DNA from: Ruegeria arenilitoris
Lineage (GTDB): Bacteria; Pseudomonadota; Alphaproteobacteria; Rhodobacterales; Rhodobacteraceae
DNA length: 64,000 nucleotides
Reading direction: 5' to 3'
Assembly: GCF_013035425.1 (NCBI RefSeq)
Contig: NZ_WQHX01000002.1
Coordinates: 434,001-498,000 of the forward strand
In this document: positions 1 to 7,625 of the stretch, piece by piece
How positions within the stretch are numbered: the first letter of the stretch is position 1
How the letters are laid out: each line of letters opens with the position of its first letter
Notes under the pieces: generated by a model
Told to the model about the DNA's origin: nothing
The model's input: the letters and a program-made list of their open reading frames with translations, nothing else
Database searches by the model: none
Program-made: the position numbers and the translations under genes

Positions 1-939
1 CCCAGTTCCGTGACCGGGCCCTTGGCAAAACGGCTCATAATCTGGATGAGTTGGACCGGTAAGTATCTTGGTAAAGCCACGCGTCGCTTCCGGTCCATCA
101 TGACGGTATAACCACAAGGCATTTTGATCCTCCTGATCGAACCTTATGGCGCCCTTTGTGCCGGAAATTTCATAGGCGTAGCCCATTTTTCTGCCTGTTG
201 CGATGCGACTGACATAAATGTTTCCCATTGTTCCGTTCTCGAACCGGCACATTATTTGGGCGTGGTCGTCGTTTGTCACGGTTCCACCAGGGCGTGTATG
301 ATGAACCGTTTCTACTTCAGCCATGACCTCGGCAATGGGGCCATTTAAAGCCAGGGCGCCGTTGACTATATGGGGGGCAAGATCACCTATTGTACCGTTG
401 GCCATTCCGGTGGTACGCCATGTCGCAGGAGCCTGAGGATCGGCGTAAAAATCTTCGGTGTGTTCCCCACGAAACCATGTGATTTCGCCTATCTCGCCGT
501 TTGCAATAAGCTGACGAGCAAATTGGGTCGCCGGTGTTCGAACGTAGTTGAAACCAACCATGTTGGTTACGCCGGACGCTTCAGCCGCCGCTACCATCGC
601 CCTCCCATCTTCGATGGATGCACCTAACGGTTTTTCGCAGAGAACTGGTTTGCCTAATTCAAGGGCGGCCTCTGCAATTTGCCGATGCGTGGACTGTGGC
701 GAGGCGATGATGATAGCTTCAACCGCCGGATCTTTTACAAGTTCACGCCAATCATCTGTTGCCCTTCTAAACCCATAGGCTTGGCGGTAACGCTCGGCAC
801 TTTCTTTACTTGAGGCACAGATCATCTCAAGTCTTGGCCGTAGTGCCGTATTGAACACTGCACCTACCGCCGACATGGCGACGGAATGCGCCTTGCCCAT
901 GTAGCCGCCACCGACAATTCCAATTCCAATTTCAGACAT
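1..939 (-). CDS. Gfo/Idh/MocA family dehydrogenase, partial (3' end outside window)
   Basis: The reading frame is open from an ATG at 939 to the left edge (313 codons), so the C-terminus is cut off. The N-terminus MSEIGIGIVGGGYMGKAHS carries the Rossmann GxGxxG, and the EKPLGAS motif near residue 99 holds the usual catalytic-dyad lysine. The family oxidises or reduces sugars and cyclitols with NAD(P); the late stretch HPDYEPFCQGPGHG is typical of the roughly 370-residue members. It is divergent from iolC across 114 bp that hold a LacI-type palindrome, so it is probably co-regulated with inositol genes. It may be a second inositol or scyllo-inositol dehydrogenase, but the substrate is inferred from context only. 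Confidence 0.85.
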   Translation of the reverse strand, partial: MSEIGIGIVGGGYMGKAHSVAMSAVGAVFNTALRPRLEMICASSKESAERYRQAYGFRRATDDWRELVKDPAVEAIIIASPQSTHRQIAEAALELGKPVLCEKPLGASIEDGRAMVAAAEASGVTNMVGFNYVRTPATQFARQLIANGEIGEITWFRGEHTEDFYADPQAPATWRTTGMANGTIGDLAPHIVNGALALNGPIAEVMAEVETVHHTRPGGTVTNDDHAQIMCRFENGTMGNIYVSRIATGRKMGYAYEISGTKGAIRFDQEDQNALWLYRHDGPEATRGFTKILTGPTHPDYEPFCQGPGHGTG

Positions 940-963
940 CTGTCACGGCCCTAAACATACCAT

Positions 964-979
964 TTGCAACCGGTTGCAA
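964..979. promoter_or_regulatory. LacI-type operator, perfect 16-bp palindrome
   Basis: TTGCAACCGGTTGCAA is a perfect even palindrome with a central CG, the classic form of LacI-family operators. It lies between the divergent starts of the Gfo/Idh gene (939) and iolC (1054). The same sequence recurs at 13713-13728 and, with one mismatch, at 12662-12677, always upstream of inositol genes. The regulator that binds it is not identified. Confidence 0.75.
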
Positions 980-1053
980 AATCAGTATCGTGTGAATCGC
1001 GTCGACGCAAGGTCCAACCCTTTGCGCAAACCCCTTTTTCCGGAGGAAATGAC

Positions 1054-2034
1054 TTGAGCACTTTGATAGACGGTATCAAAGGAAACCGGTTCGCCGTATT
1101 GGGACGGGCAGGTATGGATATGTTTGCTGACCCTGTCGGTGTCAAAAGCGAAGATGCAGAATTGTTCCGCGCTGATCTGGGCGGATCGTCTGCAAACATT
1201 TGTGTTGGTCTTGTCAAGTTGGGTAGCCAGGCTTCGTTGATCACGTCGGTGTCGGATGACGCAGTTGGACGTTTCTGCACTAATCGCCTGAAACATTATG
1301 GCGTCGACACGACCTATATCAAAATTGTTGGTGGCGAGTATCGAGTGTCTTTGGCGGTTTATGAAAGCCGGATCGAGAACTTTCAGAACGTTATATATCG
1401 CAACGGCGCCGTCGATTTTCAGGTTACCGAAGACGATATGGACCAAGTGGAATTCGGCGCGTTTTCTGCAGTGATCTCTGCCGGCACCGTGTTTGCAGCC
1501 GAACCGTCGCGCAGCGCCACATTCAAAGCCATCGAAAATGCGCGCCAAGCTGGACTGCCAATCATCTTCGACATCGATTACCGCCCTTACAGCTGGCCGT
1601 CACCGGAAGTGGCCGCAGAAGTTCTGTCGCGCGCCGGAGAGGAAAGCGATCTGATCGTTGGAAATGACGAAGAATTTGGCTTCATGGCAGGTGGTATCGA
1701 CAAAGGATTTGAAAAGGCCAAGGAACTCGCTGCGAAACCCGGTCGGATGGTAATCTATAAAATGGGTGAAAAAGGTGCAGTAACCTTGGTGGACGGTCAG
1801 GAGATTCATACGGGAATTTACCCAGTAGAGGCCGTAAAGCCAAATGGAGCAGGTGACAGTTTCATGGCAGGTCTTTTGGCCTCTGTCGCTGCGGGCCATT
1901 CCCTGAAAGATTCAGTGATGCGCGGATCGGCCTGCGCCTCGATCGTGGTATCGCAACCCGGTTGCGCTCCTGCCATGCCGACTACTCAAACACTGAATGC
2001 ATTTTTGGCCTCTCATCCAGGGCCTTCGACGTAG
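1054..2034 (+). CDS. iolC: 5-dehydro-2-deoxygluconokinase IolC
   Basis: PfkB-family sugar kinase of 326 residues. It phosphorylates 2-deoxy-5-keto-D-gluconate in the lower inositol pathway. FAVLGRAGMDMFADP near the N-terminus and DLGGSSANICVGL are typical of IolC, and PNGAGDSFMAGLLA near the C-terminus is the anion-hole/catalytic-Asp motif. The chosen start is TTG at 1054, seven bases after the ribosome site GGAGG (1042-1046). A longer frame would begin with TTG at 964, inside the palindromic operator, and has no ribosome site. Many alphaproteobacterial IolC proteins carry a C-terminal DUF2090 domain; this one does not, and a separate aldolase gene follows two genes later. First gene of a rightward iolC-iolB-iolJ operon. 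Confidence 0.93.
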   Translation: MSTLIDGIKGNRFAVLGRAGMDMFADPVGVKSEDAELFRADLGGSSANICVGLVKLGSQASLITSVSDDAVGRFCTNRLKHYGVDTTYIKIVGGEYRVSLAVYESRIENFQNVIYRNGAVDFQVTEDDMDQVEFGAFSAVISAGTVFAAEPSRSATFKAIENARQAGLPIIFDIDYRPYSWPSPEVAAEVLSRAGEESDLIVGNDEEFGFMAGGIDKGFEKAKELAAKPGRMVIYKMGEKGAVTLVDGQEIHTGIYPVEAVKPNGAGDSFMAGLLASVAAGHSLKDSVMRGSACASIVVSQPGCAPAMPTTQTLNAFLASHPGPST

Positions 2035-2043
2035 GAGAATTTC

Positions 2044-2880
2044 ATGCACATCGCCCCTTTTGACAACGAGAACATTCCCATAGTGGATACCGACGATCCA
2101 ACCGTGCCGTTGAACTATTTCAACATCGTCAAACTGAAAAAAGGCGAGGCATTCGAATACCAGGTGCCAGGTTATGAAACCTGCATTGTACCCGCGACAG
2201 GCAGCGTGGATGTGGACATTGAAGGTGTCAAATTTGCCCGGTTAGGCAACCGAGGGGAAGACGTCTGGGACGGAGAACCCGAAGGCGTATATGTCCCGGT
2301 CGGCGCCAAGGCGCAGCTGGTATGCGTATCAGATGAAACCGAGGTATTCATTGCTGGGGCAAAGTTCGACAAGGTGCTTGAACCATTTGATGTGCGTCAG
2401 CACGATTTGGTGCAATACGGCAGCGATGACACCAAAACCCATCGTAAAATCAAACACATCCTCGGCCAAAAGCAACACGACAAAGTCGGCCGGCTTTTAG
2501 TGAGCGAACTGTTCACCGTGGGCCAAGGCGGTTGGTCCGGTTTTCCAAGTCACAAGCACGACACAAACCGCTTGCCAGACGAAACGCGCCACGATGAAAC
2601 GTATAATTTCCGATTTAAACCCAATTGGGGGTCGGGCCTGCAGATGTTGCAACGCGAAGACAATGAACCGGGTGATGCTTACCACATCGTCGACGGATCG
2701 ACGATCTGCATCGACAAGGGTTATCATCCCTGCTGCGTCTTGCCGGGTTACGAAATGTACTATTTCACCATTCTCGGTGGGCTAACACAGCGCTCATTGG
2801 TTCAGTATTTCCAACCCACCCATGCCTATCAGATCGAAACGATCCCCGGCATAAAAGACATGATAGCCAAGTTCAAATGA
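2044..2880 (+). CDS. iolB: 5-deoxy-glucuronate isomerase, IolB paralogue
   Basis: IolB-type bicupin of 278 residues, with ribosome site AGGAG before ATG 2044. IolB converts 5-deoxy-D-glucuronate to 2-deoxy-5-keto-D-gluconate. The metal-site segment PSHKHD (near 170), the DETYNF glutamate and GYHPCC histidine are kept, and YEMYYFTILGG matches the family C-terminus. It is clearly different from the second IolB at 4638-5444: for example it has RHDETYNFRF where the other has YLEETYYHRL. It lies 9 bp after iolC and overlaps the aldolase by ATGA, so it probably feeds these two enzymes. It could have a somewhat different substrate, such as another deoxyuronate. Confidence 0.85.
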   Translation: MHIAPFDNENIPIVDTDDPTVPLNYFNIVKLKKGEAFEYQVPGYETCIVPATGSVDVDIEGVKFARLGNRGEDVWDGEPEGVYVPVGAKAQLVCVSDETEVFIAGAKFDKVLEPFDVRQHDLVQYGSDDTKTHRKIKHILGQKQHDKVGRLLVSELFTVGQGGWSGFPSHKHDTNRLPDETRHDETYNFRFKPNWGSGLQMLQREDNEPGDAYHIVDGSTICIDKGYHPCCVLPGYEMYYFTILGGLTQRSLVQYFQPTHAYQIETIPGIKDMIAKFK

Positions 2881-3716
2881 CCCTTGTCACACTAAAAGAC
2901 GTCCTAATCCCGGCTTACGATCAAGGCTATGCCGTTGGCGGGCTGGTAACTCTGGGCTGGGAAGATATGCGCGCCTACGTCGCCGCTGCAGAGGCTGAGA
3001 ATGCGCCGGTGATTCTGCAGGCTGGCCCCAGTTGCCGAGAGCACACTCCGCTGCCTGTTTTGGGAAAAATGTTCAGGCATCTGGCGGAAAACGCGTCAGT
3101 TCCTGTAGTTGCTCACCTCGATCACGGTTACACGTTTGAGGAATGCCAGATCGCGCTGGAGAGCGGATTTACATCGTTGATGTTCGACGGGTCGCGTAAA
3201 CCGCTGCTTCAGAATATCGATGAAACCGCGGCAATTGCCGAGATGGCCCACGCCGCCGGGATTTCGTGCGAAGGTGAGATCGGCTTTGTCGGCTACTCTG
3301 GTGGCGAAGGCTCTAATGGAACGGACCCCGAAGAGGCCGCACAGTTTGCCCGTGAAAGCGGCGTCGACGCAATGGCGATCTCTGTTGGTAACGTTCATCT
3401 GCAAGAAAACAAAGAGGGCGGCTTGGACGAAGAGCGAATTGCCCAAATCGACGCCATCACAAACGTGCCATTGGTTATTCACGGTGGTTCGGGCGTTCCG
3501 GTTTCGCAACGCGCTCGACTGGCCCGCGAAACGTCCATTTGCAAGTTCAACATTGGGACCGAACTTCGAATGGCCTTCGGTGCCGCCCTGCGCGAGGCCG
3601 TAAACCGTGACCCTGACAGATTCGACCGTGTCGCAATCCTCAAAGAAACCCACGACCCTGTCGAAGCCGCAGCCCGAGCTGTGATCAGAGCATTTGGCGC
3701 TCCAACTCAGAATTAA
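2877..3716 (+). CDS. iolJ: Class II ketose-bisphosphate aldolase, IolJ-type
   Basis: Class II (zinc) fructose-bisphosphate aldolase family, 279 residues. Seen motifs: HLDHGYTFEEC (catalytic Asp and zinc His near 80), the glutamate-rich loop SCEGEIGFVGYSGG, VGNVHLQ and IHGGSGVP (zinc His and phosphate loop), then FNIGTELR. In iol clusters this family cleaves 2-deoxy-5-keto-D-gluconate 6-phosphate to DHAP and malonate semialdehyde. It overlaps iolB by four bases (ATGA) and ends 14 bp from a convergent gene. Tagatose- or fructose-bisphosphate aldolase activity is possible by family, but the operon argues for IolJ. No iolA for malonate semialdehyde is in the window. Confidence 0.87.
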   Translation: MTLVTLKDVLIPAYDQGYAVGGLVTLGWEDMRAYVAAAEAENAPVILQAGPSCREHTPLPVLGKMFRHLAENASVPVVAHLDHGYTFEECQIALESGFTSLMFDGSRKPLLQNIDETAAIAEMAHAAGISCEGEIGFVGYSGGEGSNGTDPEEAAQFARESGVDAMAISVGNVHLQENKEGGLDEERIAQIDAITNVPLVIHGGSGVPVSQRARLARETSICKFNIGTELRMAFGAALREAVNRDPDRFDRVAILKETHDPVEAAARAVIRAFGAPTQN

Positions 3717-3730
3717 ATATCCGATAACGT

Positions 3731-4510
3731 TCAAATGGTGAAGGCGGCACGGAATGATTCAAGTGCCGCTTCCGGGGCACTTGATGCGAAAGCTTCCATT
3801 GCCACCGGACCACGGTAATCAAGATCAAATAGCGCCTTTGCGATTGCTTTGTAATTGACCTCGCCCGACTCTGGTTCACAACGACCCGGGTTGTCCGCCA
3901 CCTGAATTTCCCCAAGCCAAGGCAAACATTTTTCACACCAACGGATCAAATCGCCCTCACCAATCTGGGTGTGATATAGGTCGAGATTGATCCGTAATTG
4001 GGGGCGGTCGACCGAAGATACGAGCGCCAACACGTCTGCAGTAGATCCAAACGGGCACCCGGGGTGATCTAAATGATTGAGGTTTTCCAGGGTAAATATC
4101 ACGTCTTCTTTTTCTGCCAGATCACAGATACGGTTCAATGTATCGTGCGCCTTGAGCCACATTTTACCTGTCACGACTTCATGTTGCCAGATGGGGATGC
4201 CTCCGTCACCTAGCCCAGTGCCATGCAGGTTAAAGCGATCCACATCCAGCCTCTTGCCGACCTTGACTGCTTCCTTGGCTGAATTAAGCAGCAAGTCAGC
4301 ACCCTCATCATCCGCCAAACGTCCCTCAAGATAACCATTCATGATGGTATAGTTGGCACCGATGCCCTCAAGCTTTTCAATATCTAAATCCGGCCAGTTC
4401 CAAAGCCCAACACCAAATCCCATTTCAGTTAATCGGGCTGCACGCCAATCCATGGGCCGGTCCAGCCAGAGCATTTCGGCACATGCCGCGAGTTGGAACG
4501 GTTGAGACAT
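3731..4510 (-). CDS. Sugar isomerase/epimerase, TIM barrel (IolI/Hyi-like)
   Basis: 259-residue xylose-isomerase-like TIM barrel (AP endonuclease family 2 fold). FTLENLNHLDHPG supplies a metal Glu, INLDLYHTQ the Asp and His, and VADNPGRCEP plus GEVNY match hydroxypyruvate isomerase-like proteins. The start ATG 4510 follows AGGAG with good spacing. Members in inositol clusters include IolI (2-keto-myo-inositol isomerase) and related keto-polyol epimerases, which allow use of D-chiro-inositol or keto-inositols. By sequence it is as close to hydroxypyruvate isomerase (Hyi), so the exact reaction is open. Last gene of the leftward iol run, 127 bp after iolB. Confidence 0.8.
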   Translation of the reverse strand: MSQPFQLAACAEMLWLDRPMDWRAARLTEMGFGVGLWNWPDLDIEKLEGIGANYTIMNGYLEGRLADDEGADLLLNSAKEAVKVGKRLDVDRFNLHGTGLGDGGIPIWQHEVVTGKMWLKAHDTLNRICDLAEKEDVIFTLENLNHLDHPGCPFGSTADVLALVSSVDRPQLRINLDLYHTQIGEGDLIRWCEKCLPWLGEIQVADNPGRCEPESGEVNYKAIAKALFDLDYRGPVAMEAFASSAPEAALESFRAAFTI

Positions 4511-4637
4511 GCCAGATCTCCTGAATTTGGCAGGGCAATGGTTTCAGACGTTCTTAGTGTCAGCGAACAAATCGTCTGAGTTGCTTGTCACAGTCACAAG
4601 CATCAAATGTGTTCGCAGCACTAGACCGCCTCTCACT

Positions 4638-5444
4638 TCAACTATCTCGTTCCATAATCCACTCGACCTCTGGGGCGGCAACAAAGCGCCACTTACGCAG
4701 AGGACCGGCCATAACGTTCAGATAATACATCTCGAACCCATAAGGAGCCCCGCAAGGGTGATGGCCGCGCGGGACGGTGACAACGTCGCCGTCAGAAACC
4801 GCCATAGTTTCATCTAGTTGCCCATCATCTGTATAAACCCGCTGAATGCCAAACCCATCGGAAGGATTTAGACGGTGGTAATAAGTCTCTTCCAGATATG
4901 TAATCCTGGGATAGTCGTCTTCGTCATGGCGATGGCTTGGATAAGAGGACCAATGACCATTAGGCGTAAAAACCTCGGTCACAAGAAGACTATCGGCATA
5001 GTCCTCCACTTCCATGGCTATGTTGTTGATAAAGCGGGTATTCACGCCCTTACCGCGCTCAGTCAAAGTTATACCATCGGGTCCTATCCGCCGGGCTTCG
5101 TGGCCACCTTTGCCAGGTGCAGAGCATACGGCAATCACGCAATCTGTTTCAGCAACGGCTTCCCATTCAGTTCCATTAGGCAGATACAAACAATGCGGTG
5201 GTGTTTTTTCAAAAACATCCATCCGATCACCAAGCACACCCCAGTTCTTGCCGCCGCCGGAAATTCTGGCCTTGCCTTCGACTACAACCAGAATGACTTC
5301 TCGGTCGCGAGTGGCCTCAGCCGCCTGATCACCTGCCCTGAGGTGGTACAGCCCGAAACCAACGTATCGCCACCCAGCGTTTTCTGGAGTGATATCATGC
5401 ACTTTTCCCCGGGTTCCAAACGGTTTCCTGAGCAGGTTCGGCAT
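4638..5444 (-). CDS. iolB: 5-deoxy-glucuronate isomerase IolB (canonical copy)
   Basis: 268-residue IolB of standard length. Hallmarks: YPSHRHDEDDYP with the metal histidines, YLEETYYHRLNP with the metal Glu, GDVVTVPRGHHPCGAPYG with the last His, and FEMYYLNVMAGP near the C-terminus. Ribosome site AAGGAG stands before ATG 5444. It catalyses 5-deoxy-D-glucuronate to 2-deoxy-5-keto-D-gluconate, the step after IolD. Its neighbours on the same strand are iolE/iolD upstream (through a PhyH gene) and a TIM isomerase downstream. This copy matches textbook IolB far better than the paralogue beside iolC. Confidence 0.95.
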   Translation of the reverse strand: MPNLLRKPFGTRGKVHDITPENAGWRYVGFGLYHLRAGDQAAEATRDREVILVVVEGKARISGGGKNWGVLGDRMDVFEKTPPHCLYLPNGTEWEAVAETDCVIAVCSAPGKGGHEARRIGPDGITLTERGKGVNTRFINNIAMEVEDYADSLLVTEVFTPNGHWSSYPSHRHDEDDYPRITYLEETYYHRLNPSDGFGIQRVYTDDGQLDETMAVSDGDVVTVPRGHHPCGAPYGFEMYYLNVMAGPLRKWRFVAAPEVEWIMERDS

Positions 5445-5461
5445 GTTCGTCTCTCCTTAAT

Positions 5462-5483
5462 GGGCGGGCACAATGGCCCGCCC
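5462..5483. terminator. GC-rich hairpin between PhyH gene and iolB
   Basis: GGGCGGGC and GCCCGCCC form a perfect 8-bp stem (5462-5469 with 5476-5483) around a six-base loop, in the 50-bp gap between two leftward genes. There is no clean T-run on the minus strand, so it is more likely an mRNA-stabilising or attenuating hairpin than a full terminator. Confidence 0.45.
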
Positions 5484-5494
5484 TGTTTTCTGGT

Positions 5495-6676
5495 TCAGGC
5501 TGCTTGTCTGCTTTGCAAAGCGGACAGGGTCGCGACCAATTCGTTTTCGGTCCAACCTTCTTCTACTGCACGGAGCAAAATCTCCGCCTGACTTTCAGGT
5601 GCGTTGCCACCGATTGGCGGATCCGTGTCCAAATTGGTTGGAAAAGGATAACCCTCGGCAGTAGCGGCAATAGCCGCATTCACCTCTGCGGGACCTAGAT
5701 CACCACGTTTCTTCAGCGATAAAAGGAATGGAAAAACCGTTTCCGACATTGATCGCCGATCAACGGCCTCCATCGCTCGACCAAAGGCAGAAGAGATTTG
5801 CAACAAGTTCGCCATCCTGTGAATGTCAGCGCTGCGGTTTTCTCCAGCTGCGTGAAAAAGTGCTGGGTTAAAAAATATCGCGTCGCCCTTTTCCAACGGA
5901 AGTTGGACATAACTCTCTTCGAAAACAGCGCGATGTGCTTCATCATGAAACGCCACGTACCCCGCCGGATACAACTGTGAAAACGGCAGCAGTTTTGTTG
6001 GTCCGCTTTCAACTGGCATGTCACAATGGGCAACCGCGCCCTGTAAAGTCAGAGACGCGCTAACCAAGTGAGCATGCGCAGGATATCGCGCGGCACTGTC
6101 GGCGCTCTGAAAGCCAAGATGATAATCCCTATGCGCCTGCTGAGCCTGACCTCCGGGACGCACCTGGTTGATTTGTGCAGTAACCTGATAGTTGGGGCCT
6201 AACCAAGCCTCGCACGCGGCAGCGACTGCTGTATTTCCAAAATACAGTGCGAAACCTTCGGGATCGCGAAGGCATTGCTTTTGCAATGCGTTCCATATTC
6301 GGTCATTTGCACCCGAAGCGGCAAAGTGATCGCCTTCACCTGCACCACTTCGGCGTTCTTCTTCGATGATCTCTCGAAAAACAACAGTCGCACGATCAAT
6401 CACCGATGTGTCCGAATAGGCGCCTTTCAAGGCTATAACGCCAGCAGATTTCTGCAGAATACGGCCCCATTCCGCCAGCAATCTGCGCCTTTGAACGGCG
6501 TCATCAAGATCGGAGCGCAGAGAACCCATGTCATAGATTGGAACATTCTTTTCGATGGCTGCAGCTAGTGGAGCATCAGCGGCCGTCAGACTTTGCGAGG
6601 TCAACACCTTGAATTCATCCAGATCACAGGATTCCCGGTCAAAATAGCCGACAAAACCAAGTTCTTGATCTACCAT
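5495..6676 (-). CDS. Phytanoyl-CoA dioxygenase (PhyH) family protein in iol operon
   Basis: 393-residue Fe(II)/2-oxoglutarate oxygenase of the PhyH family. Visible iron ligands: HRDYH (HxD) near the middle and the distal His in AIFFNPALFHAAGENRS, whose following Arg region suits 2-oxoglutarate binding. It is longer than the usual 270-310 residues, with an extended N-terminus. The start ATG 6676 has AAAGGAG in front; an ATG six codons earlier has none. It is sandwiched between iolE and iolB on the same strand, so it probably acts on an inositol derivative, for example an O-methyl inositol or an intermediate. That substrate is inference; the family also includes ectoine and phosphonate hydroxylases. 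Confidence 0.82.
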   Translation of the reverse strand: MVDQELGFVGYFDRESCDLDEFKVLTSQSLTAADAPLAAAIEKNVPIYDMGSLRSDLDDAVQRRRLLAEWGRILQKSAGVIALKGAYSDTSVIDRATVVFREIIEEERRSGAGEGDHFAASGANDRIWNALQKQCLRDPEGFALYFGNTAVAAACEAWLGPNYQVTAQINQVRPGGQAQQAHRDYHLGFQSADSAARYPAHAHLVSASLTLQGAVAHCDMPVESGPTKLLPFSQLYPAGYVAFHDEAHRAVFEESYVQLPLEKGDAIFFNPALFHAAGENRSADIHRMANLLQISSAFGRAMEAVDRRSMSETVFPFLLSLKKRGDLGPAEVNAAIAATAEGYPFPTNLDTDPPIGGNAPESQAEILLRAVEEGWTENELVATLSALQSRQAA

Positions 6677-6725
6677 GACAATCTCCTTTCTCATGGCTTA
6701 GGTGTTGCGCAAGCGCGTGTTCCCT

Positions 6726-7625
6726 TTAACTAGCTATCTCTAACCCGGCGCGTTCGCAGACTTCGACGATGTGCTCGTATCCCTTTTTTGAGTATTCGTA
6801 AGGAGGAGCCTTGGCCGGGTCCTGTTCCGCCTCAACCACAATCCACCCATCATAATTCATGGCCTTAAGCGCATTGGTGACGGCCTGAAAATCAATACAA
6901 CCGTCTCCCGGAACGGTGAATGCACCCGCAATCACGGCATCTAAAAAGCTGAGATTTTTTTCTCGTGTATCCTGTATCACTGACGGGCGGATGTCTTTGA
7001 AATGAACATGATGAACCCGGTCGCCCCAGCGTTTTAGCGTTGCCATAACGTCCCCGCCGCCAAACAACAAATGCCCAGTGTCAAAACACAGTTTGACCTC
7101 GTGTCCCGATCCTTCCATCAGCCAGTTCACATCATCCTCGCTTTCGATGATGGTTCCCATGTGGTGGTGATAGGCCATGGGCATACCCTGATCGGCCATC
7201 CATTTCGCAAGTTCGGTAATCTTTGCTCCGTATGCCATTATGTCATCTTTGGAGAGTTTTGGCCTGTCGTTGACAGGAGTGCCAATCTGGCCCTGAACGG
7301 TGTTGGAACACTCGGCATAAACGATGCATGGGCTGGCCAACGCCACGAACTGTTCAACCTGTTCGCGTACCGCCTCTCGTTCGGTCGCAAAATCATTGAC
7401 CAGCGACGCACCAGAGCACCATCCGCCGCACAGCGCGATGTTGTTGGCATCCAGATAGGAGCGCAAGCTTTCCGTATCGCTCGGCATACGTTGACCACGT
7501 TCAACGCCCGTATATCCGATCTCACGCGCCTCTCTCAGCGCCTGTTCCATGGTAAAAGATGCCGTCAAGTCAGGCAGATCATCATTTTGCCAAGCGATCG
7601 GAGAAATACCGATATTTACGCTCAT
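6726..7625 (-). CDS. iolE: myo-Inosose-2 dehydratase IolE
   Basis: 299-residue TIM-barrel dehydratase that removes water from 2-keto-myo-inositol to give 3D-trihydroxycyclohexane-1,2-dione. The start NIGISPIAWQNDDLP is the family signature, and GYTGVERG, YHHHMGTIIE, FDTGHLLFGGGD and HVHFKDIR are the metal- and substrate-binding strands. The start is ATG 7625, overlapping the iolD stop by ATGA; a longer frame would add 32 basic residues that belong to the iolD end. Translational coupling with iolD fits consecutive steps of the pathway (IolE product is the IolD substrate). Confidence 0.96.
   Translation of the reverse strand: MSVNIGISPIAWQNDDLPDLTASFTMEQALREAREIGYTGVERGQRMPSDTESLRSYLDANNIALCGGWCSGASLVNDFATEREAVREQVEQFVALASPCIVYAECSNTVQGQIGTPVNDRPKLSKDDIMAYGAKITELAKWMADQGMPMAYHHHMGTIIESEDDVNWLMEGSGHEVKLCFDTGHLLFGGGDVMATLKRWGDRVHHVHFKDIRPSVIQDTREKNLSFLDAVIAGAFTVPGDGCIDFQAVTNALKAMNYDGWIVVEAEQDPAKAPPYEYSKKGYEHIVEVCERAGLEIAS

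Noticed and set aside
1948..1963. GCAACCCGGTTGC inverted repeat resembling the inositol operator
   Set aside because: It has one additional base at the centre and lies deep in the iolC coding sequence, encoding a normal stretch of the protein; LacI operators of this set have an even centre.
4875..5591. Plus-strand open frame of 238 codons opposite iolB
   Set aside because: It is the antisense shadow of a clear iolB, with no ribosome site or domain.
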